DNA from: Apostichopus japonicus
Lineage: Eukaryota; Echinodermata; Holothuroidea; Aspidochirotida; Stichopodidae
Direction: 5' to 3'
Assembly: GCF_037975245.1 (NCBI RefSeq)
Contig: NC_092567.1
Span: 11,389,876 to 11,437,375 of the forward strand
DNA length: 47,500 bases
Each line of letters begins with the position of its first letter. Position 1 is the first letter of the stretch. Below, in pieces: positions 25,701 to 37,700 of the stretch. The notes under the pieces were generated by a model, which did not search any database, was not told the DNA's origin, and saw only the letters and a list, made by a program, of their open reading frames with translations. Made by a program: the position numbers and the translations under genes.

Positions 25701-28700
25701 GTTTTAAAAATAACTTTATATACAAGGGTTACTTATTAAATTATATGGTACAGTGACACTATTAATATTTGTCAACACCGTGATCTGATGGCTGCAGTAA
25801 AATATACACATTAAAACCCATATAATCTGTCTGCTTGGATAACAGGAGCGTCTTCAGCAGCAGCAATCAATGTGAAAGAAACCTTGAACAGCATCAACCC
25901 GCTTGACCTCCAGTATGTCTATCGCTTTGCATGTGGACTCCACAAGTCAGCAGCAGACATCATCATCAAACACCTACAGGAAACCAAAGAGGGACGTCAG
26001 TTTGCAGTTCTTTGTATGCTTGAACAAGAAGAAAATTCAGACCAATTCAGGAAGTCAGTTAAGGACTTGGTTTCAAGAGATATTTACATTACCTTCTTTC
26101 AAACCAAATTATTACAGAGGTCTATCATACAAGTCCTTGAAGTCGCTTCAGCTAATCAGGTAATTATCTATTTGTATATTGAGACTCTCTTGGTTTAATT
26201 TATGTAATATTTGTGACTCATCTTTGCTACACACATTGTTTAGATTTATATTACAACAGTTTATTGCAACTAACAGTTCAACTCTTTTCGTATTTACTCC
26301 TTTGGGTTCGGATTTTCCTTCTCATTGTGGATAGACAACAAACTTACTAACTTATTAAATTTCCTTTCTGAATAGTTTTGACATTCTAAATAAGTTTCTA
26401 TCATCTCACTCCCTTAGTCGGAAATGTAAGAAATATAGCACCACATCAAAATACACGTCCCAACAGCATGCATGCACATAACAACTATTATTTTGTGTGA
26501 AAAGATGACCATTGTCTCAATGTCTAAATGTAGCAGCAATGATTTGATAAAACAATGTGATAGTATAAATCTTAACAAAAGAAAATGGTTCTTGGCTTAC
26601 CTTAGAAGACACGAAAGCAGGCTCTTTGAATTATCCTTTGTAGTATTTACTGTTGTGCTTGTTATGGAATGCTGTAGTGAGTTGACTTCTTCTCAGCTTT
26701 CCATGAAAAGGAATGAACAAAATAAGAACAGATGTGTAGCAAATAAATTGCATTGGGGCAGTAAAGAATATGTTAGTGATCAGGCCTGTCCATGAAACAA
26801 AATTGTGGAAAAGCAAGATATTAACCAATGATATTATCATATTTTCATAATGTTGGGTTCACTTCGGGGAGTTGACAGCATGTGGTTTATAAGTGTATTA
26901 AATTCCTTTCAAATAAGAACATAGATGAATATGCATATCACTTTATGATCAGGGCTGAAACTGTACATCCCATTGTATACTTAATTGGGTCTGGCGGTCT
27001 AATATGCATAAGTATGCATAAATACATTAAAAGATAATTACTTAATACAGCTCAATTGCCTTGATCAAAGGTATTCAGCAAAACCCATTCCCACTTAAAA
27101 AACTGAATGTTGAGAATAGAGTTGTAAAGACACTCACCCACAAAAGAAATTATGTCATCAGTGATGTTGGATGTTTGAATTTTCTTTTCTAATTCCTTGA
27201 AAGACGTATACATGAAAACCGCTTTAATGCAACGTTGAAAACTGTACCAGCTGGAGGTCAAAGAAAGAATAAACAAAATAATTCAAGCTACCTTTCACTT
27301 GATATGCAGATGAAAATGAGATCCGTGATAACTTTTGTACCACTGTAAAGAAAAGTGCTTTACTTAAAGTATCTATTGTGGCATGTACTTGAAACTAGTG
27401 TTCAGTTAGAACCATTGAAATAGTTGCTGACATCATGCTATCAAAGTCTTTCCGTATGTCTTAAATAATGAGGATCTATGAATATTTATACAGTTATATT
27501 CTCAGGGCAACACATTTATTGTTTACTACTGCTGTTTTCATCTTTGGGTTGGTTGGACTGACATAGCTCACAGCAAGGGACTTTAACATTATTCAAAGCA
27601 TTTTTGCGTTTATCATGGAGCCACTTGGGGTATGTTTTGATTCTATGGTATTCGACACAATTCGTTACTACAACACTTATTGTATTAACTCATGAACTCC
27701 ATGTTGCCTTCAAAGAGTTTCTGAGACAAACAACAGTTTCTTTTACTTGTGACTCCTGTGTGAAAATATCAAATAACATCAAACATCAGGTTATCTTCAC
27801 ATACAATTTGACATTAATTTTTGAATGCAATGAAATGGGGGAGGGCAAGTTTAGGACGGAAATAGAGAAATAGTTGTTGCTAGTTATTTTGCATTTTATC
27901 AATCAAAACACTTAGTTGTGACATATGTAAAATATAGTAAGTGAAAGCATACAGGCTCCAGACAGTGATCAAAGTAAACAAACACTAACTTGCTGAGGCA
28001 GTTGTGCAGGGTGTTATTCACATCGTATATAGTATCAAGCTCACTTAATACATGTCTCCATTAAAACAGAATGATGAAGAAGTATGTCACATGTTAAATT
28101 ATTTATATATTTCTTAGCCTCAGCAAATATTGGGTTTATATCAAAAGGATATAACCTCAAGTAGTAACATTACCATATTTTATAGTGGAAGTTAGTCTGA
28201 CGATGCAGAGGAGTGTGGCCACACTTTAAAGACTGAGTACTATCCTTACCTGCCACCCAACCTTGTGCCACCTTGAAGAAATCTTAATTAAACATATACA
28301 CATCTATGTGTTTATTTTCACAATGGTAAGCAATACAGTGTTTGGCATGCAGTGATCAAGCAAGATTCAAAACAATTATTGTTCCACCAGGATTAAACAG
28401 CAAACAAGATTGCAAAAGTGCATTGTAGTTTCAATGATGTAACACGGGCAGTTTCATAAATCTGAAGTAATGTATAGTGAGGGTGTACATGATTACAAGG
28501 GTTTTAAGAACTCCATCACAACCAATAGTCTTCTTAAGCTCAACGTGGTACGTCTACACACTAAATAAGAGGTCGGCCCGAGAATCCATTATTGAGATAT
28601 GAAATTGGTCTGACTTTCCCTTCCTGAGATATCGTGTTTACAATGTTTTCACAATTTGACCCCTTGTGACCCAAATGACGTTTGACCTCCACCAAATACA

Positions 28701-31700
28701 AAGGCCTCTTGTACTTATTGTGATACTTCTATACATGACTTATGAAGTGGTCTGATCTGCCCCTCTTCAGATATCGTTTAAAAAAATGTTTTCACAATAT
28801 GACCCCTGGTGACTTTAAATGAACTTTGACCTCCATCAAAAACAATATGATCCCTATAATTAGTGTGATACATCTACACATGAAATATGAAATTAGTCTG
28901 ACTTTCCATTTTTGAGATATCGTGTTTACATTTTTTCTCAGTGTGACCCCTGGTGACCTCAAATGACCCTTGACCTCCACGAAAAAACAATAGGATTCTT
29001 GTACTTAATGTGGTACTTTCACACACTAAATATGAAATCCTCTCAAGCTTTTTTATTTGAGATATCGTGTTTACAAGGTTACACAAATTGACCATGGTGA
29101 ACCCAAATATTAAATTGGTCTGACTTTCCCTTCCTCCGTCTTTACAAAATGGGCATCACAAGTTCAACCCCCCCCCCCCCACACTCGCATACGCAATCAT
29201 GAACGCAAAGGTTACAGATAGCATCGAAACCAAAAAGTCACTCTCTACCCAGATTAAAATCTAATTAACTACAACCCAGCCTACCAGTCATGCTATACAC
29301 TATTTATACACTTTTACCAATACCATTGATCAGCATATTGTAAACCAGTATGTGCAAGATCCGTATCAGGTGATCCCCCAAAGATCATCTCGAGACTGGT
29401 TATTCCACATTTACCTAATGATGAGATAAGACAAATGCAATAACAGTCAGTTGTTACTTATTGTTTGTTGATAATATCTGAACTAGATATATTAATGCAA
29501 ACAATGAAAACCTTTATTATTGAGTTTGCCTTTTTAATATGTACTCAACAATTATTCCATTGCTCACAGATATATATTCAAGCTAATGACTCTGTGTCCC
29601 TGAAACAACTCAATAATTGCAAGTTCATACATTTTATGGAAAGGCGCTTTATTTTTAGAGTTAAATAATTTTTGAAAATTTACTTCGTTCCCCGCTTACC
29701 TGTCTCGCCACAACCTCAGCACCGCATTCTACCGTGTCTAGTATGCCCTGGTAATCTTTTAACACTGTTCACCCATTGACCGGTCATACCCGGTCAGTGA
29801 CCTTCCTTCTCATTCTACCACCCAAAGTGTCTACACATGTTTTTCGTATTGGGAAAAATTTTCTTAGGGAAACTGCCCGAAATACCTTGGATTTTTACCT
29901 AGAAGTTTCCTTATAGGATTTCTAGACGTTCCAACAGCCTATTACAGCCTGGTAAGTATCCTTTTCTTATAGGGAGGGAGTTTCGGGCTGTTTTAGTGTG
30001 CACTCTTGCCCATGCGTTCGTTTTTTGTTAGCGTAACGTTATTTACTCAGGTAGTAGTTCCGCGAAACTACTTCGTTCGATTGCCTTACTCCGTTCTGGT
30101 ACGCGGTTAGGCGGTTGTTATCTTGTGTACATGTTTTTTTAGCTGTTAAACTTCTCCTAAGATGTTATGCTTGTTTTATGTACGTTCGTTACTAATCACG
30201 CTTTCAAGTGTTGGTTTTCACTCTTGTAGCGTACCTTGTAAGCCGCGAGCGCCTATCCCGTACTATCGGAATAGACGGTTCGATTAAGATGTTTGTTTGT
30301 TTCATGATTGCCTTCATGTATTTTCATATATTTACTTGTACTTCCATGTATTTTCGTTACTCGTTCGCACTTTCGCGGATAGGTGGGTTCTCGTAAGATG
30401 TTATGATTGTTTTCATGTATTTTCGTTACTTGTTCGCTCTTTAAGTGTTGCGTTTTCACGTTTGCAGAGTACTTTGTAAGCCACGAGCCCCTATTTCGCA
30501 TTTAGCGCGGATGAGCGGTATCTCGTCTTTGTTTACATGTCTTTATCTGTTATACTTCTTATAAGATGTTTGCTCGTTTCATGAACTTCGTTACTTGGTC
30601 GCTTTTTTAAAGTGTTGGTTTTCACTTTTAGCGTACCTTGTAGTGGTTCCGCATTTCGCGGATGGGTGGTATCTCGCCTTTGTTGACATCTTTTATTTTA
30701 CTTCTTATAAGATGTTGGATCGTTTTTGGGATTTCACTTTTGTAGCGTTCTTTGTAAGCCGCGAGCCCCTAGCGGGGCGCGATATTTTTGTCACGTATCT
30801 CTACTCTCTGTTAGGCTACATCCCCACCTTGCTTCTTCCGAATGGTTAGTTTACGTTCGTACGATAGAATACTCCTTCTAGTCTTTCCTAACGTGAGTTT
30901 TTCAGTCATAAAATCGGAGCCACTTAATAAAATGTGTCAATTGTTCGATGTTCCGCCCGGATCGGGCGTGGGATGGCCAGGATCCTTGCCCCAGAGGCAT
31001 GACCTGTAGCACAGAGACCTTTATTGGTCTAAATCTTGTTTACGCCAGTACTTTGGCAAGAATTTGACACATGGCTGGCTAGCCAGCGTTCGAAGCTCAG
31101 GGATAAACTGGACCTCATCCCGAAGAAGCGAGAATGTTGGTGGGAGATGGAGTGCAGACTGGCCAAGAGAGGGCCGGAGTAGCGAGAGAGAGAAAAAGAG
31201 AAATTGCCCATCCCAAGATCCCGACACCGTTCGGATCTTTTGACCAAGGGGGAAGCTAAGGGCAAGGCTCAAGGCCAATAAAAAGCCCATTAGAAATTCC
31301 GACCGGAACGGACAGAATGTCCGGGTCGAGGAGAGTGGTACCCGGCGTGGTACGCACGCAGAGATGGGATCCGGGAGCCCGGGTCCGACGAGACCCCGGG
31401 TCTGGCGAGACCCCGGGTCCGGCGAGAACTCACAGGGAGTGCGGAACCGAGGTTTCACTCCGGATCCCAGAGCACGTCCCGGAGCCGGGAACCGATGAGA
31501 TCGACGACTGATGTGCCCCCAGAACGGGGTAGCAGGGGCAGAAGCCCGGTCCGCAGACCTACTAGCCGGAGCCGCGGCCGGGGCCCCCAGAACGGGGCAG
31601 TAAGGGCAAGCGCCTAATCCGAAAAGAGGGTAGGCCCGAGCGAGGTTCCCACGGCCAACGGAGATATACTTATCCCCAGCCTAAGAGGGGGAAAGACAAA

Positions 31701-34700
31701 GACGGGCACCGAACACAGACATCGGTGCCGAGGAGCGATCGCAACCCTCGGCCAGCCCGTCCGGCCTAGACGACGAGGTTCACCCCTAGATTTCGGGGTA
31801 ACATAGGACGGTTACTCCCGCTTCCCAGAGGAGGAAAAGTCTCCTTCATCGGGGGGAGTGTTGCCCCCGGAACTAGCAGCTTGAGCTGAGACGACAGGTT
31901 CGAATCAATTGCGGAAAAACACTGCATTCGCTACACCATTAATCACTACACATCCCAAATGTGTGTTCAACAAGTACCAGCAGAAACCAGGACATGACAT
32001 AGATTTCCTGAGCATTCGTGGGTTATATTCTCCTCGCTAATTATACTTCTCTCTCATTATAATTCATCGCCATATGTCTAGGTTCAAAACCTTACTTGTG
32101 TTTAAGACACTGTTGTTTAAAAAAGACTTGTGGATCCCCCTCCAGAACATGTTAAAATGCGCAAGACTGAAAGGTTTCAAATCTGTTCGCAAGACTTTTC
32201 TTGTTACTTTAGAACCTTGGCAACTGCCAGGAAGAGAACTTCCTCGAAACTTGGCAAAGTGCGAGGAAAACGAAAACTTCTTAGAACCTTGGCAAACTGT
32301 CAGGAAAATGTACAACGCTATACATTTGTTATGAGAGGAGGGGGGGGGGGGGGGCAAGCAGTCACCTGGCTTGACACGTGTAATCTTAACGTTTGCTTCA
32401 ACGAGCTGTCGAATACCTGAGCGATTCCCATGGAATAAGCCTTTCTCTCTATTTCTTGGGTGAATTACCGAGACAAACGCGTTAGTAAGTTGAAAAGGGG
32501 TAGGATTAAACCCCAGCAAAGTTACAAGTGCTAACACGCTTCGAACACACAGTATGCGCTTCATGAATAATGTTCGATGTTCTGACATTTTGAGCAGAGT
32601 TGCATTTCGTAGCACCTGGTGGCCTAGTCGTGACTATGCGCAAGTTGGTTTAATAGGAAGTTGGAAACCTTTACTTCACAACGAAATTGACACATCTCGA
32701 CATGAAGAGATTTGAGAAGTAACGGGTACGTTATCATAACATTTACTACGTGTTTATTACGTTTAATGTGGTGTTGTAAAAACGTCGACATAACGTTTCT
32801 ATGAGATTTTAATGTTATATGAATGTTACATTAATGTCTTAACGAAAATTGTTTTGAAATAATAGCCCGAAAACGTTTTCGGTGACATATTTCATACACC
32901 ACATAACAAAATTAGACTAAACGTTTAATAACGCTTTTGTGTTTGCTGAGTAACTCCCCGTTAAGCTCCGTTAAGCAGCCAGGGATTTATGAGGTGAAAT
33001 TTCTACAAACCCACCCTCTCACCATCTTCACGGCCCCTGTTGGGAGTTTGTTTCTGATGAGTAGGTCTATAGCTCAGTTAGCTCAGTGGTTAAAGCCTTT
33101 CAATCATAAGGTCCCCGGTTCAAGTCACCCCAAGATTAATGTATGTTGTCCAGTTACAGAGTTGTTGACAATTCATAATCATGGACGTTAAATATGAATG
33201 TAAGAGACTGACTTCGGTCAGCCTGCAGCTTTGATCAGCCAATGAGGCTTCTTCGCGAGTTCCTAATTGCAGGATGATCTAAAATACATTCATAAATACA
33301 TACATATAGTTGTAGGAGTCACATAAGCAGAAGCAGTTGTAGCATTGATTAAGATTCTGATGAAGCAAACTTTCCAATCAGTACTCATTTTTCGAGAGTA
33401 CTGTGGTCAAGTAGTGAAGGCAGTGGACTGGTGATCTAAGGCTTGCAGGTCTGAGTCCTGGCCAGATCATTCCGTTGTTTCCTTGGGCAAGGCACCTTCT
33501 CTCCATTGCGTCTTTCCATCCAGGAGGTATTTGTCTCTATGTTTGACAGGTTATCGTTGACCAGGGTATTATCGTTAGGCGCCTCTGGCATCTTTTTCAT
33601 TGGATAGGTCTGGGCCTTATCAATCCTCAATATTAGTATTAATATGATTTATCATGGAACGAACCTCCATTAAACCTCCTTACAGGGTACAGCTTAGGTC
33701 TACATCATCAAGACATTCCTTTTCTTTAGAGTTTTCTGATTGCAACTGGTTGATAACTGAAGGAGTCATCAGCGGTACTGTGGTACGGCAAGCAGTACTG
33801 CAAGTGCTGCTGTTCTGCAAGCGCTAACAAGGTCAACATACAGGCCACTCTCCTCGACTTCTTTAGCAGCAGATACAGAGAAACCGCTTTCCTGCACCCC
33901 AGTGGCGTCAGCAGGGCAAAGGATCTGCTCTAACACTCTATCTGCCAAAGATAACCATATCAGGTCTCATGTACTTTCGCTAGCTATACTGTAGCTGCAT
34001 CAACAGACAGGGTGGCACCAGGTCAGAGAGATTGTGCCGTCTGGCATGGGAGACCCTCACCACAGCTGCAGAATCTGGCATGGCCCTACGAGTCTCTCAG
34101 ATAGCCAGAAAGGAGAATGTGATGGCCGATGCTCTGCCCAGGGGACAGCTCCACCCCGAAGAGTGGACCCTTTCGCAACGAACATGCGGTAGGTTTTTCC
34201 ACATGTTCGGCAGACCTCTGATAGACCTGATTGCGACACAAGGCAACAATGGGCTGCCCATCTTTTTTTTCATGCGGTCCCACCCGCAGGCCTTCCACAT
34301 AGCGCCAGGTCCCTGTCGCGAGACGGACCGGAGACTTACATCTTCCCCGTCTTGGCATGATCAGCCAGGTACTGAGGGAGAGCCGCCATTCTTGGGGCAG
34401 ATCCATCATAGCGGCCCCGCTGACCCTGGTTCGGAAAAAAATTCTTCAGCTCCTCGCCGACGAGCCGGCGATCCTGCCGGACACAACACATCGGTTGTCC
34501 CAGAAACAGGGGGCGCTGGCTCACCCAGACAGCAAGGGCCTACAATAAGTTGCCTGGAAATTTTCTGGTTATTCCCTTAGACAGAAAGGACTTTGGCCGC
34601 CAGAGGGAGAACAACCGTGGCGACTTACGTTTTCCGCCTACGGAGATTCGGAGTATGCCGAACGAGACAGACTCTGTCTACCATGGCCATTCTAACCTCG

Positions 34701-37700
34701 ATCGCCGACTCCTTACCCACACTGTTCCAAGAAGGGAGGCAGGGTATCGACAATCAAGAACTATCGTTCGGCTATTGCCGCCTTCCCCTACGGCTCCACG
34801 CCAGGCAACAACGGCACGCCTTGACTAAGGCGCCTTCAGTCCTACGGTTTGTGGGGTGCTGATAGTTCTCGACCCATGCTTCTTCGCTAAGAACCACGTT
34901 TGGGCTCTCCTATCGGGAGACATCAACAGAGACCTTCTCTTTGATCCCCGAGGACAGACTACGGTTTCCCGTTAGGGCACTGAAGTGGTACCTCAACAGA
35001 ACACAAGATCTCTTGGGTACTTCGACATCCCTGTTCTCCCTCCTTCGAGTGCCTTACTCAGCAGCCTGGGAGGATACCTTGTCCCGCTGATTGGTGGAAA
35101 CCATCCGCCCTCTGGAAACAGGTCCAGGCAGATCTAGGGCTCACAACATCAGGGGTTTCACAGCTTCTACAGCCCTGTTTGCAGGCTTTCCGATATTGGA
35201 CATCTGCAAGGCGACGGCTTGAAAGACTCCGATCGCTTCGTCGCCTGCTACTTATCGGACATACCACAGGCCGATTCGGCTTTGGTCGCTCGGTGATGCG
35301 AGCTACGGCGGTCCCACCCCTCGGGCCTCCCACCATCAGGCAGTGTCATTCGGTGCTAATGTTGTGGGGAGACATGTAAGCGGGGAACGAAGTAAATATT
35401 ATAAAACTGATTGGTTTATATATTTACGAGTGACCCGCTTACCTGTCTCCATTTCTCGCCACCCTCCCCAAGGGAGATGGGACACGGCCGGACGGGGGAG
35501 CGGTCGTTCGACCTGACTCATGACTCCCCACGTTCTCGTCGATAGACATCGCCATTCACTGGTTCGCCTACGGCTCCTTGTCTATCGGTGAGTGTTGTTT
35601 CCCTTATTTTGATATATCAAGTTACTCTATACCATCTAAGATAGTATGGGCCGCGTACCCTTGTTCAATTAGGCCTCTGTTAGCTTAGGGGGGGGGGGCA
35701 CGCCTACGGTGTAACGGAGAGCAGGCCCCCGACAGGTCGGGGTGGGCTACCCCCCCCCCACGCCTGGAGGCGTCAGCAGTCTTTGTTAGCGTAAGATTTT
35801 CTGCTCGGCGGGTGGCGGGTTTTCCCGCCACCCCCCCCCCCATCCGAGGTCGCGCCAGTAGCCACTTTGGAAGGGAAGTGGTCTCATGAGAAGGAAGGTC
35901 ACTGACCGGGTATTACCGGTCACTGAGGGTGCACAGTGTTAAAAGATTACCAGGGCATACTAGACATGGTAGAATGCGGTGCTGAGATTGTGGGGAGACA
36001 GGTTAGCGGGTCACTCGTAAATATATAAACCAGTAAGTTTTATAATATATATCCATAAACAAATAATAATAGGCTATAATTGGTAACATGTTTGCAATCC
36101 TTTGGATAATACTAAAGTGATCTGCACACAGTCTAATTGGTACATTTTACGTTATTTAGTGCAGCAGGCCAATGAAGTTGTTCATCTTTGTATGAACACC
36201 AAATTTCAAATTCTAGTACTTTGAATTCAAGCAAGTTAGGCCTAAATACTGGTCCAGATTGCCTTTGTCAAACAATCAGTATACAAGTGTGAAGCAGAGG
36301 CTGCTCTATTATATAAATGTTGTTGTTTTTGCTTTCACAACTTTTACAGTAACTTCATTACCAACTTTGCCAATGGACATCAGCCTGATGCCCCGACCCC
36401 CTACCCCAAACACACTCTTATAAAACTTTAAGAACATAAAAATAATACAAATGCATTAAGGATTTCAGATGACATAATATGCTGAAACCTACAAGAACTT
36501 GTCATATTGTGTTGTATGATCTTCTGTGATAGAATCATCATCTGTTGCTGGTCGGTGACAATAGAAAGCCTTCATAAGCATTAGATGCTCACACAGGAAT
36601 GAAACTATGTCATAATGAAACAATGGATGTCTAATGACCATTGCAATTGGTCAGATTTGAAAAATTAGATATGTACTTGGCTATGAAATAGAAATCAAAT
36701 CAGACTTTCCTTCTCTTGAAACCTACAAGGATGGTAGAATGTGTAGAGATGATGCTACAATTAGAGAAACACTGAACAAAAGAGGTACCACAGAATCCCC
36801 GAGTCTAAGACACAACATTTAGAAGTATTCGTACTTAGAGGGAGGGAAGGGTTGGGTAAGAAACATGTGGTGGTCCATGCAAATATTACCTTGCTCATAT
36901 AAACTGTACATACTTCTTTCAAGAGCTGCAATCCACACATGAAACTGGTCAATCCCTAAATACACTGATCTCAGTACTGAATAATTCCAGTTTACCTGAT
37001 GATGAGAAAAAACACAATGCATTTGGTTATCAGTAATGATATTATTATTCATTTAAATTGTCATCACTAAGTCTGCAAGTAGCAGAATTATATCTGTAAC
37101 ATTGTCAGACACATATAAATCACACAGCTTGTTATAAGTAAATGGTATGCTACTGTAATTTTAAAATGAATTACAAAGTAAAATTAGTGAAAGATGAGGG
37201 ATGTCTTCTGATATTATATATATACTGTATTGAAATAATATTTACAACTCTGTTAAAATATAATATCATTGTAAAGAAACTAATGCAACTAGAACACAAA
37301 TCCATATACTGTACGAGATGAGTTCAAGGTCTCATAATGCTTCCCACATTGAATAAACAGCTCAAGAAATACCAAACTAATTGAAATATTAACACAAATT
37401 AATCTGAAATTGAGACAAGCATTGAACCTTCAATACAAACTAAGTAAAATATGTGATAAAGAATAGTTTATTTTATCTTAGATTAAACAAAGACTTAAAG
37501 AGTGGGTTTGGTGATAAAATAGTGCATGGAACTGTGCCTGGCTCTCAATGTCACTGGTTTTGTGTACACCTTACTTGAATAATGCTTCTTTAGCCTCACA
37601 AGATGTGATTGTGAATCTTAGAAGTGGTGTGCGACAGCTTATCAGAAGTTTGGAGACAAATATCAAAGAAGTAAAGGAGATACAAACCCAACCATATTCT

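Larger units (their letters stand above)
29678..36048 (+). mobile_element. Decayed DIRS-type tyrosine-recombinase retrotransposon, about 6.37 kb
   Basis: The two ends are inverted copies (29678-29813 and 35886-36048), and an internal complementary region (35351-35451) combines both outer ends, as in DIRS elements, which replicate through a circle and integrate with a tyrosine recombinase without a target duplication. The order is ITR, repetitive leader, GC-rich region, RNase H remnant, recombinase remnant, internal complementary region, ITR. No YxDD reverse-transcriptase motif was found, and frames are broken, so the copy is inactive. The strand is that of the RNase H and recombinase frames. 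It lies in intron 4 in the same orientation as the gene. Two SINEs sit inside it. Confidence 0.85.

Noticed and set aside
31021-31458. 145-codon minus-strand frame
   Set aside because: It lies in the GC-rich DIRS interior opposite to the element's coding direction; the length follows from composition.
33066-33135. Possible functional tRNA gene
   Set aside because: A and B boxes are present but the arms do not pair as in a tRNA, and a SINE body and tail follow.
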